Shown: positions 26,168 through 37,632, numbered from the stretch's first letter. The stretch: 64,000 bases of DNA from Polynucleobacter sp. 80A-SIGWE (GCF_018882295.1 NZ_JACVOR010000001.1:1-64000), one strand, 5' to 3'. Numbers and translations are program-made. The notes: generated by a model not told the origin, from the sequence alone.

Positions 26168-27064
26168 TTAGGCCTTAGTTAAGCGAGTGAGGGCTTCGCG
26201 GTACTTTTCCGCCGTTTTATCGATTACATCGGCCGGCAAAGCAGGTGCTGGGGCTGTTTTTTGCCAAAGCTTACCGTCGACCATGGCTGTTTCTAGCCAG
26301 TCACGAACAAATTGCTTGTCATAGGAAGGGGGGTTGGCACCCACATAGTAGGTTTCAGCAGGCCAAAAGCGGGAAGAATCAGCGGTGAGGATTTCGTCCA
26401 TCAATACCAGCTGGCCAGCATCATCTAGGCCAAATTCAAACTTGGTATCAGCAATGATGATCCCGCGAGTTGCAGCATATTCAGAAGCCTCTTTATACAA
26501 ACGAATGCTGACTTCACGAATCTGATTGGCCAACTTCTCACCAATCGTCTCGATCACTTTTTCAAATGAAATGTTTTCATCATGCTCACCTACTTCTGCT
26601 TTAGCTGCAGGAGTAAAAATAGGTTCAGGCAACTTCTGTGCATTCTCCAAACCTTCTGGCAATGCAATCCCGCAAACTTTTCCAGTCTCTTTGTAATCTT
26701 TCCAACCGCTACCAGCCAAGTAACCACGAACCACTGCTTCAACCAAGATTGGCTTTAATCGTTTCGCTACTACTGCACGGCCTTTGACCTGGTCTACCTC
26801 ATCAGCAGGCACAACACTTTCAGGATCAATGCCAGTCAAGTGATTTGGAATTACCTTGGCTAACTTGTCAAACCAGAAGTTGGCCATTTGGTTGAGCACA
26901 ATACCCTTCTCAGGAATTGGCTGACCCATGACTACGTCAAAAGCAGACAAGCGATCGGTAGTGATCATTAGTAGCTTGTCATCACCTAGTGCATATACAT
27001 CACGCACTTTTCCTTTGGAGAGCAAAGGCAAAGACTTAATAGAAGTGGCGTACAAAGCTGGCAT
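26168..27064 (-). CDS. purC: phosphoribosylaminoimidazole-succinocarboxamide synthase
   Basis: This 298-residue SAICAR synthetase opens with [13 protein letters not shown], followed by [12 protein letters not shown] and the conserved region around [16 protein letters not shown]. It joins CAIR and aspartate using ATP. The length fits the longer proteobacterial type. It lies 7 bp downstream of fba and heads the purine part of the cluster. Confidence 0.97.
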   Translation of the reverse strand: MPALYATSIKSLPLLSKGKVRDVYALGDDKLLMITTDRLSAFDVVMGQPIPEKGIVLNQMANFWFDKLAKVIPNHLTGIDPESVVPADEVDQVKGRAVVAKRLKPILVEAVVRGYLAGSGWKDYKETGKVCGIALPEGLENAQKLPEPIFTPAAKAEVGEHDENISFEKVIETIGEKLANQIREVSIRLYKEASEYAATRGIIIADTKFEFGLDDAGQLVLMDEILTADSSRFWPAETYYVGANPPSYDKQFVRDWLETAMVDGKLWQKTAPAPALPADVIDKTAEKYREALTRLTKA

Positions 27065-27071
27065 ATTTATC

Positions 27072-28136
27072 TCACTTAACGATCTGGGCTAATTTGCCAC
27101 TCTTGTACAACTCAGCCATTTTCTCTAGGGGAATTGGCTTAATTTTAGATGCTTGACCTGAACTACCAAAAGCGTTGAAGCGTGCAATACAAACTTTCTT
27201 AGCTGCTTCACGCGCAGGCTTGAGGTAATCACGTGGATCAAACTTACTTGGATTTTCAAACAGGTAGCGACGGATCGCACCAGTCATAGCCAAACGAATA
27301 TCAGTATCAATATTGATCTTACGAACACCGTTTTTAATACCCTCTTGAATTTCTTCAACAGGCACGCCATAAGTTTCCTTCATATCGCCACCGAATTCAC
27401 GAATCTCAGCAAGCAATTCTTGGGGAACGCTAGAAGAACCATGCATGACTAAATGCGTATTTGGAATGCGTGTGTGAATTTCTTTAATGCGCTCAATTGC
27501 CAAGATGTCACCAGTAGGCTTCTTAGTAAATTTGTAGGCACCGTGGCTAGTACCAATCGCAATCGCTAAAGCATCGCACTGAGTAGCTTTTACAAAGTCA
27601 GCAGCTTGCTCAACGTCGGTCAATAACTGCTCACGCGTCATCTTGCCATCAGCACCATGACCATCTTCTTTATCGCCCTGCATTGTCTCTAGTGAACCCA
27701 GAACACCCAATTCCGCTTCAACGGTAACCCCAATAGAGTGGGAGAATTTCACCACTTCTCTGGATACATCGACGTTGTATTCATAACTGGCAACGGTCTT
27801 ACCATCAGCCTCTAAAGAGCCATCCATCATCACACTAGTAAAGCCGCTCTTAATGGCAGCCATACAAACTGCTGGGCTTTGTCCATGGTCTTGATGCATT
27901 ACGACTGGAATATGTGGGTAAGCCTCAACTGCAGCAGAAATCAAATGACGCAAGAATGATTCACCGGCATATTTACGGGCACCAGCAGAAGCTTGCATGA
28001 TCACTGGAGAGTCTGCTTCATGAGCAGCTTCCATAATTGCAGTAACTTGCTCTAAATTGTTAACGTTAAATGCTGGCAAGCCATAGCCATTTTCAGCAGC
28101 ATGATCCAAGAGTTGTCGTAAAGAAACTAAAGCCAT
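27072..28136 (-). CDS. fba: class II fructose-1,6-bisphosphate aldolase
   Basis: This 354-residue protein has zinc-site sequences typical of class II aldolases ([11 protein letters not shown], then [13 protein letters not shown] and HGSSSVPQE). It cleaves fructose-1,6-bisphosphate, or makes it in gluconeogenesis. It sits between pyk and purC, all on the minus strand, so glycolytic and purine genes probably share transcripts. The length matches the CbbA-like subgroup. Confidence 0.96.
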   Translation of the reverse strand: MALVSLRQLLDHAAENGYGLPAFNVNNLEQVTAIMEAAHEADSPVIMQASAGARKYAGESFLRHLISAAVEAYPHIPVVMHQDHGQSPAVCMAAIKSGFTSVMMDGSLEADGKTVASYEYNVDVSREVVKFSHSIGVTVEAELGVLGSLETMQGDKEDGHGADGKMTREQLLTDVEQAADFVKATQCDALAIAIGTSHGAYKFTKKPTGDILAIERIKEIHTRIPNTHLVMHGSSSVPQELLAEIREFGGDMKETYGVPVEEIQEGIKNGVRKINIDTDIRLAMTGAIRRYLFENPSKFDPRDYLKPAREAAKKVCIARFNAFGSSGQASKIKPIPLEKMAELYKSGKLAQIVK

Positions 28137-28198
28137 ATTGATCTCTTAATTAAAAATGTTAGTAATAAATAATTTGAATAAATGTTTTAAACAGTGGA

Positions 28199-29635
28199 CT
28201 ACTTCACCTGAATAATCTTGAGTGAGTTCGTGCCGCCAGGCTCACCCATAGGCTCACCTGAAGTCAACACCACTACATCGCCCGTTTTCACCGCCCCTAA
28301 CTTCTTGAGGCAATCCTCTACTTCTTGCAAGGCAGCATCACGTTGCTTGGTGTAATCCAAGCCAATAGGGAACACATTGCGGTAAGTACTCAAGGCACGC
28401 TGAGTTGCAATCTTTGAAGTTAAAGCAAAAATAGGCAAATGTATATTGTGACGACTCATCCAAACCGCAGTGGATCCTGAATCTGTCAAAGCAGCAATCG
28501 CATTAGCATTGAGGTGGTGAGCCGTAAAGAGCGCGCCCAAAGCAATCGTTTGATCAATGCGTGAGAAGGTTTGATCTAAGAAATCCGTATCTAGTTTTAC
28601 GCGATCTGACTTTTCTGCTTCAACACAAATCTCAGCCATTGCCTTGATCGTTTGAACTGGATACATACCGGCTGCAGATTCCGCGGATAGCATGACCGCA
28701 TCAGTGCCATCTAGAACCGCATTAGCTACGTCGCTCACCTCAGCACGCGTAGGTACAGGAGCATTAATCATGGACTCCATCATTTGCGTAGCAGTGATCG
28801 TAAATTTGTCAGCCTCGAGCGCCAATTTAATCATGCGCTTTTGTAAAGCAGGAACAGCTGCGTTACCAACCTCAATCGCCAAGTCACCACGCGCAACCAT
28901 AATGCCGTCGCTTTCTGCAATGATGCTATTGAGCGCATCAGGCTCAATCGCTTCAGCGCGCTCAACTTTTGCAATGGTGCGGACTTTGCCAACACCATGC
29001 TTTGCGCTCGCGGCATCTGCCAGCTTGCGGGCATATGCCATATCGGCACCGTCTTTTGGAAAGCTAATCGCTAGAAAATCTACGCCCATCGCGATCGCCG
29101 CATCCAAATCAGAAATATCTTTTTCTGTTAGGGCTGGAGCAGTTAAGCCTCCACCAGCACGATTAATACCTTTGTTATTAGAGAGTGGGCCACCTTGTTC
29201 TACCAAGGTAAAGATTTCTCCGCCCTTCACACTCTCTACGCGTAATACAACTAAGCCGTCATTCAATAAAAGACGGTCACCCTGCTTGACGTCTTGTGGC
29301 AGCTCTTTGTAATCCAAACCTACGCGCTCTTGATTGCCTAGCTCGCAAGCGACGTCCAAAATAAATTGCGCACCTTCTTTTAAAAGAATTTTGCTATCAA
29401 CAAATTTACCTACGCGAATTTTTGGGCCCTGAAGATCGGCCATGATGCCAACTTCTTTGCCAACTTCAGCGGAAATACTACGTACTAAATCGTGACGCGC
29501 CTTATGGTCAGCAACAGTGCCATGAGAAAAGTTCATTCTCACAACATCCACACCTGCACGAATCATCTCGCGCAAAACTTCAGGCTTTTCTGATGCAGGC
29601 CCTAATGTGGCAATGATCTTTGTTGCTCTCAACAT
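28199..29635 (-). CDS. pyk: pyruvate kinase
   Basis: This 478-residue protein has the barrel opening KIIATLGPASEKPEVLREM, the substrate and metal region VDFLAISFPKD, and the active-site signature IMVARGDLAIEVG followed by TQMMESMI. It converts PEP and ADP to pyruvate and ATP in the cytosol. It starts 2 bp after the pgk stop codon and is probably co-translated with pgk. Confidence 0.97.
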   Translation of the reverse strand: MLRATKIIATLGPASEKPEVLREMIRAGVDVVRMNFSHGTVADHKARHDLVRSISAEVGKEVGIMADLQGPKIRVGKFVDSKILLKEGAQFILDVACELGNQERVGLDYKELPQDVKQGDRLLLNDGLVVLRVESVKGGEIFTLVEQGGPLSNNKGINRAGGGLTAPALTEKDISDLDAAIAMGVDFLAISFPKDGADMAYARKLADAASAKHGVGKVRTIAKVERAEAIEPDALNSIIAESDGIMVARGDLAIEVGNAAVPALQKRMIKLALEADKFTITATQMMESMINAPVPTRAEVSDVANAVLDGTDAVMLSAESAAGMYPVQTIKAMAEICVEAEKSDRVKLDTDFLDQTFSRIDQTIALGALFTAHHLNANAIAALTDSGSTAVWMSRHNIHLPIFALTSKIATQRALSTYRNVFPIGLDYTKQRDAALQEVEDCLKKLGAVKTGDVVVLTSGEPMGEPGGTNSLKIIQVK

Positions 29636-29637
29636 AT

Positions 29638-30849
29638 TTAGTCTTTCGCTCTTTCAGCCAATACCGCAAAGGCTGGCAAGGTTTTACCTTCCAAAAATTC
29701 TAGGAAAGCACCGCCGCCAGTAGAGATGTAATCCACTTGATTTTCAATGCCGTACTTCGCGATTGCAGCTAAGGTATCACCGCCACCTGCAATCGAAAAC
29801 GCTGGTGAATGGGCAATTGCTGCTGCCAACATCTTGGTTCCACCGCCAAACTGATCAATCTCAAAAACGCCTAATGGGCCATTCCAAACAATCGTGCCAG
29901 CATGCGCCAACAAGATCGACAGACGGGCAGCAGTTTTAGGGCCTATATCCAAAATCATGTCATCTTCTGCGACTTGATCTGCAGGAACACGGTTGGCGCG
30001 CGCCAATGGAGAGAGTTCGTTCGCAACCACGACGTCTTCAGGAATTGGAACATGCGCACCGCGCTTTTCCATAATCTCCATAATTTCTCGAGCCTCATCA
30101 ACTAAGTCTGGCTCCGCTAGCGACTTACCGATTGGCAAACCTTTTGCCAACATAAAGGTATTAGCGATACCACCACCCACAATTAATTCATCTACCTTGT
30201 CAGCTAAAGCTTTAAGGATGGTGAGCTTTGAAGATACTTTAGAACCCGCCACAATCGCCACCAATGGGCGTTTCGGGCTTGCTAGAGCGCGGCTCAGGGC
30301 ATCTAACTCTGCAGCCATCAACGGACCAGCACAAGCAATCGGCGCAAACTTGGCTACACCATTCGTAGTTGCTTCAGCACGATGGGCTGTACCAAATGCA
30401 TCGTTGACATAGACATCACACAAAGCGGCAATCTTCTTGGCCAACTCATCATTATTCTTTTTCTCACCTACATTCAGACGACAGTTCTCCAGCAATACCA
30501 ACTCGCCTGGATTGACCTCAAAACCACCATCCACCCAATCACTGATTAAAGGCACTTTGCGATTTAAGAGCGTAGCAATGCGATCAGCTACCGGAGCCAA
30601 ACTATCTTCAGGCTTAAATTCGCCCTCAGTTGGACGGCCCAAGTGAGAGGTCACCATGACTGCTGCACCGGCATCCAAGCACATTTGTACTGCCGGCATG
30701 GAAGCTCTAATACGGGTGTCTTCGGTGATATTGCCCACATCATCTTGAGGAACATTGAGGTCGGCACGGATTAAAACCCGTTTTCCCTTGAGAAGACCTG
30801 CTGCAGCTAGTTCACTTAGTCGTTTTACTTTAAAGAGAGTTTCCGGCAT
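29638..30849 (-). CDS. pgk: phosphoglycerate kinase
   Basis: The ATG at 30849 ([11 protein letters not shown]) is preferred over a TTG four codons earlier. The protein has about 403 residues, with [14 protein letters not shown], the substrate Arg region SHLGRPTEG, the nucleotide-site glycine motif VAGSKVSSK and the C-terminal GGGDT motif. It transfers phosphate from 1,3-bisphosphoglycerate to ADP. It is first of the pgk-pyk-fba-pur operon, divergent from ilvE. Confidence 0.97.
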   Translation of the reverse strand: MPETLFKVKRLSELAAAGLLKGKRVLIRADLNVPQDDVGNITEDTRIRASMPAVQMCLDAGAAVMVTSHLGRPTEGEFKPEDSLAPVADRIATLLNRKVPLISDWVDGGFEVNPGELVLLENCRLNVGEKKNNDELAKKIAALCDVYVNDAFGTAHRAEATTNGVAKFAPIACAGPLMAAELDALSRALASPKRPLVAIVAGSKVSSKLTILKALADKVDELIVGGGIANTFMLAKGLPIGKSLAEPDLVDEAREIMEIMEKRGAHVPIPEDVVVANELSPLARANRVPADQVAEDDMILDIGPKTAARLSILLAHAGTIVWNGPLGVFEIDQFGGGTKMLAAAIAHSPAFSIAGGGDTLAAIAKYGIENQVDYISTGGGAFLEFLEGKTLPAFAVLAERAKD

Positions 30850-31060
30850 GAGAATGGGCAAATTTAGTGGTTTATTTGGAATGCTCCATTCTAAATCGTC
30901 TGGGCTTGAGACCCCAAAGGAATTGGACTACCCCGCCCCGCTCCCTGCTCTACAATAAAGGCTGAGACGTATTTCAGGCCCAGGGGCTCCCTAGTGGCTT
31001 GACACCCTGTTTTACCGAATTGAATCACCCTATTTATTACATATTTAAAAGGTAGAGAAA

Positions 31061-31984
31061 ATGTCGATGTCCGACCGCGATGGCTTTATTTGGTCCGATG
31101 GGAAGCTCGTTCCCTGGCGTGAGGCCAATATTCATGTGCTAACTCATAGTCTCCACTACGGAATGGGTGTATTTGAAGGCATTCGCGCCTACAAAACCCC
31201 CCAAGGCACCGCCATTTTCCGCCTTCCAGAGCACGTTAAGCGCCTATTCAATGGAACCAAGATTTTCCAGATGAATATGCCTTGGACTCCTGAGCAGATC
31301 AGCAGCGGCATTATTGAGGTGGTAAATAGCAATAAGCTGGAATCTTGCTATATCCGCCCAATTATCTTTATTGGCTCCCAAAAACTCGGCATCTCTCCAA
31401 AAGGCAACAGTATCCATACTGCGATCGCTGCCTGGGAATGGGGTGCATATTTGGGTGAAGACGGCCTTAACAAGGGTATTCGCGTTAAGACCTCCTCATT
31501 TACTCGCCACTTTGTGAACTCTTCACTGGTGCGCGCCAAGGCCTCTGGTTACTACATTAACTCCATTTTGGCTAACCAAGAAGTAACGGCCAATGGCTAC
31601 GATGAAGCGCTCCTGCTGGATACAGAAGGTTATGTATCTGAAGGTTCTGGCGAAAATATCTTTATCGTTAATAACGGCATTATTTACACGCCTGATCTCG
31701 CTTCTTGTTTAGACGGCATCACCCGTAACTCCATCATGCAAATCGCCAAAGATCTTGGCTATGAGTTGCGCGAGAAGCGCATCACTCGTGATGAAGTGTA
31801 TTCAGCTGATGAAGCGTTCTTTACTGGCACTGCCGCTGAAGTAACGCCAATTCGTGAATTGGATGACCGCACTATTGGTGACGGTAAGCGCGGACCGATT
31901 ACCGAGAAAATCCAGAAGACCTACTTTGATGCGGTCTATGGCAGAAGTGATCAGTACAAGTCTTGGTTAACTTACGTTAAGTAA
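31061..31984 (+). CDS. ilvE: branched-chain amino acid aminotransferase
   Basis: This 307-residue fold-type IV PLP enzyme has YGMGVFEGIRAYKT near the N-terminus, the PLP lysine in VRAKASGYYINSILAN, and the cofactor-phosphate loop regions SEGSGENIFIV and TRNSIMQIA. It performs the last step of valine, leucine and isoleucine synthesis. AAAGGTAGAG precedes the ATG. The 200-bp gap to pgk holds no other gene. Confidence 0.96.
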   Translation: MSMSDRDGFIWSDGKLVPWREANIHVLTHSLHYGMGVFEGIRAYKTPQGTAIFRLPEHVKRLFNGTKIFQMNMPWTPEQISSGIIEVVNSNKLESCYIRPIIFIGSQKLGISPKGNSIHTAIAAWEWGAYLGEDGLNKGIRVKTSSFTRHFVNSSLVRAKASGYYINSILANQEVTANGYDEALLLDTEGYVSEGSGENIFIVNNGIIYTPDLASCLDGITRNSIMQIAKDLGYELREKRITRDEVYSADEAFFTGTAAEVTPIRELDDRTIGDGKRGPITEKIQKTYFDAVYGRSDQYKSWLTYVK

Positions 31985-31998
31985 TAGGAAATCAGAGA

Positions 31999-32190
31999 AT
32001 GAGTGAAGCTCAAGTTGTAATGGTGAATGGCAATACTGATTTGCCTTTGCATTGCCCAACCAATAAAACTCCTAGCTGGAATTCACATCCACGTGTATTT
32101 CTAGATGTTGCTAAAACGGGTGAAGCAAAGTGTCCTTATTGCGGCACTGAGTACAAACTCATTCCTGGTACCGAGCCCCACGGGCATTAA
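31999..32190 (+). CDS. small zinc-finger protein (CHCC type)
   Basis: This 63-residue protein has a C-x-H-C-type zinc site built from HCPTN, then HPRVFLDV and CPYCGTEY. It belongs to the zf-CHCC family related to the NDUFS6 tail. It lies 14 bp after ilvE and is probably co-transcribed. The function of bacterial members is not known to me. Confidence 0.88.
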   Translation: MSEAQVVMVNGNTDLPLHCPTNKTPSWNSHPRVFLDVAKTGEAKCPYCGTEYKLIPGTEPHGH

Positions 32191-32235
32191 GCCCATCAGC
32201 ACTCCAGAGCGGGGTGCTGTTTCGGGATACCTCAT

Positions 32236-33273
32236 ATGAATCGTATTCTGATCATCGCCCCCAACTGGATTGGTGATGCCGTAATGTCCCAGCCCCTACT
32301 GGCGACTCTCAAAGTAATTTATCCCCAGTCACAAATTGATGTTCTAGCAAGCCCTTGGGTTGCACCCATTTATCGCGCCTGTGCAGAAGTTCATCAAGTC
32401 ATTGAAGCGCGACTAGAGCACAAGCAATTGCAATGGGGCCTGCGTAAGCAACTCGCAAAGCAACTCGAATTAAATCAATACGATGCCTGCTTTGTTCTGC
32501 CTAACAGCTTAAAGTCTTCTCTGATACCTTGGCTTGCCAAAATTCCGCTACGTGTTGGTTATCGTGGTGAAATGCGCTTTGGGCTCATTAATTTTGCTTC
32601 AGATAATCCAAGCAAAACCAATCGTCCACCAATGGCCAATCATTACCTTGCACTTTGCAATGTAATAAGTCATTCGAAAGGGATTGATGCTGATCAATCA
32701 GCAGATCCTCAACTCAACATCTCAGCCCTAGCCAAGCAGTCTGTAAGCAATAAGTTACAAGCAGCTCAAATTAAGGACCAGTCAATCTATGTACTGTGTC
32801 CAGGTGCCGAGTACGGAGTAACGAAACGCTGGCCTACCGAACACTTCGCCACTCTTGCGCGGCAGCTAATCGCCAATGAAGCAGATGCTCGCGTCATTCT
32901 TCTAGGCAGCAAGGGCGATTACGCTTTGGGTGAGAGCATTAGGGCTCAAGCCAATAACGCCTCCAAAATATATAACTGGTGTGGCGATACCTCACTCGAT
33001 GAAGCAATTGCGCTCATCGGCATGAGTAAAGCCTTAGTCAGCAATGACTCTGGCTTAATGCATATTGGGGCCGCATTAAAAGTACCCCAAGTAGCAATCT
33101 TTGGCTCAAGCGACCCACACCACACACCACCGCTATCCGATAAAGCTAAAGTCATTTATCTCAACTTGCCATGCAGCCCTTGCCATAAGAGAGAGTGTCC
33201 GCTTGGGCATCTCAAGTGTTTGAAAGACATCTCCCCAGAGAATGTATTTGAAGTAATTCAGAATCTTCATTAA
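32236..33273 (+). CDS. waaF: ADP-heptose:LPS heptosyltransferase II
   Basis: This 345-residue GT9 glycosyltransferase opens with ILIIAPNWIGDAVMSQPLL. Later come CPGAEYGVTKRWPTEHFA and the nucleotide-sugar site region VSNDSGLMHIGAALKVPQVAIFGSSDPHHTPP. It adds the second heptose to the LPS inner core at the cytoplasmic membrane face. Genome context cannot separate WaaF from close relatives, but motifs and length fit WaaF best. A weak hairpin (32197-32219) precedes it. Confidence 0.92.
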   Translation: MNRILIIAPNWIGDAVMSQPLLATLKVIYPQSQIDVLASPWVAPIYRACAEVHQVIEARLEHKQLQWGLRKQLAKQLELNQYDACFVLPNSLKSSLIPWLAKIPLRVGYRGEMRFGLINFASDNPSKTNRPPMANHYLALCNVISHSKGIDADQSADPQLNISALAKQSVSNKLQAAQIKDQSIYVLCPGAEYGVTKRWPTEHFATLARQLIANEADARVILLGSKGDYALGESIRAQANNASKIYNWCGDTSLDEAIALIGMSKALVSNDSGLMHIGAALKVPQVAIFGSSDPHHTPPLSDKAKVIYLNLPCSPCHKRECPLGHLKCLKDISPENVFEVIQNLH

Positions 33274-33307
33274 GCCCACATCAACTTAAGTCACCAGAAA
33301 GTAAGCC

Positions 33308-33742
33308 ATGCCAAAACTAGCCAGACTTTTTCATAATGCCGATGAAGTGGTGGATGCTTGGCGCGATGCTTTAAAGCATCGTGACGTCAAAGGTGCTCTG
33401 GCAATCTGGCTAGATGATGACTCGATTACTTGCGTACTTCCAGAAGGTCAACGCCTCAGTGGGCATGCAGAAATTCGCGCTGGCTTAGAGCGCCTCTTAG
33501 CCAAGCAGGCTTTGTTTTTAGAGCCCATTGCCTGTATTAGCCACTCCGTTTTAGGCGCGGCTGTTTATGACACCACTGAAGCCGTGCATCTACGTGCTGA
33601 TCAAATTGAGGCGGAGTTCTTCCTCAACATCACCTTAGTGTTACTACAAGACAGTCAAGGCTGGCGCATTGCTCACCTGCATGCAAGTCATTCAACTGAA
33701 GAGACTTTTGATGCACCTTCTACACCGCATGGATTGCATTAA
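33308..33742 (+). CDS. SnoaL/NTF2-like fold protein
   Basis: This 144-residue protein has the helical opening DEVVDAWRDALKHRDVKGALAIW, then WLDDDSITCVLPEG and a final W-RIAHLHAS strand. This is typical of DUF4440/SnoaL-like proteins of the NTF2 superfamily. No catalytic residues can be assigned. It follows waaF by 34 bp on the same strand and may be co-expressed. Confidence 0.85.
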   Translation: MPKLARLFHNADEVVDAWRDALKHRDVKGALAIWLDDDSITCVLPEGQRLSGHAEIRAGLERLLAKQALFLEPIACISHSVLGAAVYDTTEAVHLRADQIEAEFFLNITLVLLQDSQGWRIAHLHASHSTEETFDAPSTPHGLH

Positions 33743-33770
33743 TTACTAATGCTAAAAAGATTGCCATCTG

Positions 33771-34385
33771 ATGGATGAGCAAGTACTGCGGTCTCTGATT
33801 AAGTGGCCCAATGTTCCCCATTGCTTTGGTTGGCTTGCTCTTGATCGTCGCGGTCAATGGCGCATGCGAGATGAATTTGCACAAGCCAATCAATTAGCTG
33901 GGAGCGTTATTCAGCATGCAGCTCTTAATGAATTTATTTCCAGAAATTACGCGTGTGATTCTTTAGGTAGATATTTTTTCCAGAATGGTCCTCAAAGGGT
34001 TTTCATCACATTAGATGCCACACCATGGATTGCCAGAATCATTCCCAGTGAAAACGGCCCTCAACTCTTAACCCAGTGCGGCACTGAAATACAACCGCAG
34101 GGTGCTCTGAGTGATGAAAAAGGCAATATTTATATCACCGGATTAATTACGCAATCACTCTCTGATCAAATCAATAGTGCTGTGTTCACCAAAATAGAAT
34201 CGCTATCAGTCGCGCTACTACATGATCATGATTTAGATCTATTCTCAGATCAGTCTAAAGTGATGGAAGACGCCTGTAGTTTTAGAGGTTCTTGGCAATG
34301 GGATGGCAAGGATCTGCCAATTGAACCTATTCACTCACTAGAACTCAGTGAACGCTTTCACTTCATCAAAGCGCCAAGCAATTAA
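33771..34385 (+). CDS. conserved hypothetical protein, 204 aa
   Basis: A soluble protein without signal peptide or membrane segment. Its opening, IKWPNVPHCFGWLALDRRGQWRM, is compact and aromatic, and a second part is rich in beta-strand character. The sequence looks like a conserved betaproteobacterial family of unknown function, but I cannot name it with certainty. Its stop codon abuts that of the convergent protease gene with no gap. Confidence 0.8.
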   Translation: MDEQVLRSLIKWPNVPHCFGWLALDRRGQWRMRDEFAQANQLAGSVIQHAALNEFISRNYACDSLGRYFFQNGPQRVFITLDATPWIARIIPSENGPQLLTQCGTEIQPQGALSDEKGNIYITGLITQSLSDQINSAVFTKIESLSVALLHDHDLDLFSDQSKVMEDACSFRGSWQWDGKDLPIEPIHSLELSERFHFIKAPSN

Positions 34386-36104
34386 CTAGCTGGGCATGTT
34401 TTTGCCCTGCTCCTTCAATTCCTCTTGATATTGCTTTTGCATTTCACGAAGACGCGCATCAATGCTGGATGCCTGATAGAAATCGGCGCCACCAGAAGAC
34501 CTAGCAATCTTGAGCTGCTCAATGGCTGAAGGCCATGCACCCTCAAGGGCATACTTTTCTCCAAGAGCGTAATGGCGCATTGGCACATTCTTTGCTTGGT
34601 CATACGCGTTAGAAAGCATGGTCCACCAAACCACCTCAGTGGGCTGCAACCTTGTGCGTGCCTTCAGCCAAGCAATGGCGTCATTAGTGCGACCCAGTTT
34701 GAGGTAGGCATTCATCATTGCCGCTCCAGCAGCATAGGACTGTGGATAGGCCTTTAAAGTTGCTTGGGCAATTTGCAGAGCCTCATCACCTTTGCCCCTA
34801 GCTAATGCCAACTCTGACGCCGTAATATCTAAAGAGAGACTTTGCCGCTGAATAGGTGATCCTGGGGCACTCGCACTATTGGCTAGATTGCGCGCTTGCT
34901 GCAGGTAAGTGCTAGCCTGATCGAACTTACCTTGTTTTTGAGCAACTAATGCAAGCCCATAAAAGCCTTCCATCTGCTTTCCGGGAGCGGACTGCTTACT
35001 CAAACCCTCAAAGGTATTTTTTAAGTCATACATCTGACTAGAGCTTCCAGACTGCTCCATGCGAGCGCGTGCCTTTATGAAATAAAACTCTACAGATGTC
35101 GGGACATTTCTGTTGGCAATATTACGAGCACGATCTTGCATGTCTGCAATACGGTCGGTAGTTAATGGGTGAGTACGTACATAGGATGGGACGCCACTAT
35201 CCATAATCCCGGTTGCCTTTTGCAATCTTTGGAAGAAGCCTGGGGCGCCATTGACGTCATAACCACTCGCAGCAAGAATCTGAAAGCCAATGCGGTCCGC
35301 CTCGCGCTCAGCATCTCTTGAGTAGGAGAGTTGGTTATTTACAGCCAAGGCCTGACCACCCTGCATAAGCCCAGAGGCGGCGCCTGGATTACGGGAAGCC
35401 GCTAATGCACCTAGCACCATGCCAGCTAAAGCGATCATCGTATTGGTAGCTTGCTTGTCCATCTGACGCGCAAGGTGACGTTGCAAGACGTGACCAGTCT
35501 CATGCCCCATTACCGAAGCCACTTCTGAATCTGTTTCAGCACTAACCAACAGTCCCGTATGAAATCCAATAAATCCACCAGGCAATGCGAACGCATTAAT
35601 ACTGCTGTCTTTAACAGCGAACACCTCAAAGTTATAGGCTCCGCTACCTTGCTCATTAGCCCCGCCCAATTGCAAACGTTTTGCCGCTTGCAATAAGCGT
35701 CGCTCCATTTGATTTAAAAAATCATAGATTGGCAAATCATTTGAATAATCTGCATCTGGACGAATCTGTCGCATGATCATTTCGCCATACTTTTTCTCAT
35801 CCATACGACTTAAGCTATCACCACCAGGATCACCCATATCAGGAAGAACAAAGGCTCCTTGAGTTTGAGGTGTATTGCGAGAGGGCAGATTCGAAGAGCG
35901 GGCATCAGGTGACTGAACTGCCCTACCTAAGTTCTGCAAAGCAGCAGACTCACCTTGCACGGATACATCACCCGTTACAGATGAGGGCGCCGGTCCAGCC
36001 GCATACACAAAGCCAGCACTCGGACAAGCCAAGGCCAGAATCAGCTGACCGGCCAAAATTCGCTTAAATAACGATGATTTTTGTGATGTCTTTATGACTT
36101 GCAT
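34386..36104 (-). CDS. bepA: periplasmic M48 metalloprotease, BepA/YfgC-like
   Basis: This 572-residue protein has a signal peptide ([16 protein letters not shown]), an M48 peptidase domain with the zinc motif HETGH in [13 protein letters not shown] and a later glutamate in [11 protein letters not shown], then tetratricopeptide-like helices over the last 230 residues. E. coli BepA with this layout controls outer-membrane protein assembly, including LptD. It is divergent from moaC. Confidence 0.9.
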   Translation of the reverse strand: MQVIKTSQKSSLFKRILAGQLILALACPSAGFVYAAGPAPSSVTGDVSVQGESAALQNLGRAVQSPDARSSNLPSRNTPQTQGAFVLPDMGDPGGDSLSRMDEKKYGEMIMRQIRPDADYSNDLPIYDFLNQMERRLLQAAKRLQLGGANEQGSGAYNFEVFAVKDSSINAFALPGGFIGFHTGLLVSAETDSEVASVMGHETGHVLQRHLARQMDKQATNTMIALAGMVLGALAASRNPGAASGLMQGGQALAVNNQLSYSRDAEREADRIGFQILAASGYDVNGAPGFFQRLQKATGIMDSGVPSYVRTHPLTTDRIADMQDRARNIANRNVPTSVEFYFIKARARMEQSGSSSQMYDLKNTFEGLSKQSAPGKQMEGFYGLALVAQKQGKFDQASTYLQQARNLANSASAPGSPIQRQSLSLDITASELALARGKGDEALQIAQATLKAYPQSYAAGAAMMNAYLKLGRTNDAIAWLKARTRLQPTEVVWWTMLSNAYDQAKNVPMRHYALGEKYALEGAWPSAIEQLKIARSSGGADFYQASSIDARLREMQKQYQEELKEQGKNMPS

Positions 36105-36127
36105 CCCTATATGGTAAAACTTATCCC

Positions 36128-36604
36128 ATGAACAAACTAACTCATTTTGATGCCAGCGGGCAAGCCCATATGGTCAACGTTGGAGATAAGCCCAATACCC
36201 ATCGGATTGCTATCGCTACAGGCAAGATCACTATGCTGCCAGAAACCTTTGGCATGATCGAGGGGGGCACCCATAAAAAGGGGGATGTTTTAGGTATCGC
36301 CCGAATTGCGGGCATTCAGGCATCCAAAAAGACTTCGGACTTAATACCCCTCTGTCATCCGCTAGCTTTGACACACGTGAGTCTAGAGTTTGTTCTCAAC
36401 AAAGATAGCAGCAGCATCACTTGCCAAGTCAGGGCTGAGACCACCGGCCCCACTGGCGTAGAAATGGAAGCCCTCACCGCAGTCCAAGTCGCCCTACTCA
36501 CAATTTACGATATGGCAAAAGCAGTTGATAGAGGCATGGTGATGGGTGATGTCCACCTACTTGAGAAGAGTGGCGGCAAGTCTGGTGAGTGGAAGTCAAG
36601 CTAA
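36128..36604 (+). CDS. moaC: cyclic pyranopterin monophosphate synthase
   Basis: This 158-residue protein has [13 protein letters not shown] and [21 protein letters not shown], both MoaC signatures. It builds cyclic pyranopterin from the MoaA product in molybdenum cofactor synthesis. No other mo genes are nearby. It starts 24 bp from the divergent bepA gene. Confidence 0.96.
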   Translation: MNKLTHFDASGQAHMVNVGDKPNTHRIAIATGKITMLPETFGMIEGGTHKKGDVLGIARIAGIQASKKTSDLIPLCHPLALTHVSLEFVLNKDSSSITCQVRAETTGPTGVEMEALTAVQVALLTIYDMAKAVDRGMVMGDVHLLEKSGGKSGEWKSS

Positions 36605-36622
36605 TTACTCCAACCAATATGA

Positions 36623-36964
36623 CTAATCTTTAACAATAAAAGAGTACAGAACACAGAGGGCCGCCGCAGCTGCACCCGTAATAATCGCTTCCGCTGAAAT
36701 TGCGGCTGGATGAGCAATAAAATCTGAAGCAGCAGTAGCAATCCCAGTTAAAGCTCCTGTCACATAGCGATTATGGAGCCACTTTTTAGATTCAATAAAA
36801 GATAGCAGAACTAATACAGCTCCAGTAATAGCACCTGTTCTCAGCGCAGTCTCCCAATGGGCCAGAGTGATGGCGCTGAGATCTCCATGCACCATTACCA
36901 ATAAGCAAGCGGGGGTCGCCTCGGAAACACGACGAAAAAATATGATGGCTTTTTCTTGTATCAC
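36623..36964 (-). CDS. small membrane protein, 113 aa
   Basis: Three hydrophobic segments are visible (GAITGAVLVLLSF, VTGALTGIATAASDF, AIITGAAAAALCVLYSFIV), so it is probably an inner-membrane protein. I do not recognise the family. It converges on moaC and lies downstream of the pilin gene on the same strand. No regulatory site is evident. Confidence 0.65.
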   Translation of the reverse strand: MIQEKAIIFFRRVSEATPACLLVMVHGDLSAITLAHWETALRTGAITGAVLVLLSFIESKKWLHNRYVTGALTGIATAASDFIAHPAAISAEAIITGAAAAALCVLYSFIVKD

Positions 36965-37059
36965 TATCGACCTTTCGACTCAAAGAATACAAGTCCATAT
37001 TAATCTAGGGGCTCAATGGAATACAAGCCTCTCCAAGTCTATCCCGCCTGATTCATATC

Positions 37060-37557
37060 TTATTTACTGATGCGACACTCCGAAGGTAGGAGTTGAGGCA
37101 ACAAATTGGTTTCAGTAGAACGACATGACCAACCGCCAGCCCAAGTTGATCCCTCTGGTTTGGATAAATCAATCGATTTAGGAATATTAGCATCTGGGTC
37201 ATTCGTCGGAATGAGATGCAATGTGTTCTTATTTTCTGGTGCAACATTGTTTTGAAAGTCGATTGCAATAGCACCAGAAGGCGTGATCTCAATTAGCTTC
37301 ACACTGCGTGTTGGTACAAACGTAAATGAACCGCTAGTTGCTTCATCCATCGGCACCGTGCCTCTACTGGCAAATGCCTCGGTCACAGCCAGCTTTGCGC
37401 TAGAGGAAAGATTCATGCCCTCTACGATGCGACTACGCGCGATGTAGTCTTGATACTGAGGAACGGCAACGGCTACCAAAATACCAATGATGGCAACTAC
37501 CACCATCACCTCAATCAAGGTAAATCCAGAATCTTGCTGCTGATCTTGTGTAGACAT
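37060..37557 (-). CDS. pilA: type IV major pilin-like protein
   Basis: This 165-residue prepilin has a short leader ending in Gly before [20 protein letters not shown], with Glu5 of the mature protein present. The hydrophobic N-terminal helix is followed by a globular head and two cysteines near the C-terminus (WSCRST and PSECRIS) that can form the D-loop disulfide. It is cut and methylated by PilD, then assembled into pili for twitching, adhesion or DNA uptake. It stands alone here without assembly genes. Confidence 0.93.
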   Translation of the reverse strand: MSTQDQQQDSGFTLIEVMVVVAIIGILVAVAVPQYQDYIARSRIVEGMNLSSSAKLAVTEAFASRGTVPMDEATSGSFTFVPTRSVKLIEITPSGAIAIDFQNNVAPENKNTLHLIPTNDPDANIPKSIDLSKPEGSTWAGGWSCRSTETNLLPQLLPSECRISK

Positions 37558-37632
37558 ACTTATTGGCTCCTGAGTGTTAAACCCCTCATCATCCAGTCTA
37601 TACTCAACGCACTCAAGATGTCCAAACGTAAG

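Noticed and set aside
32197..32219. Terminator between the zinc-finger gene and waaF
   Set aside because: The stem AGCACTCC/GGGGTGCT is imperfect and lacks a T-tract; the genes may still share a transcript.
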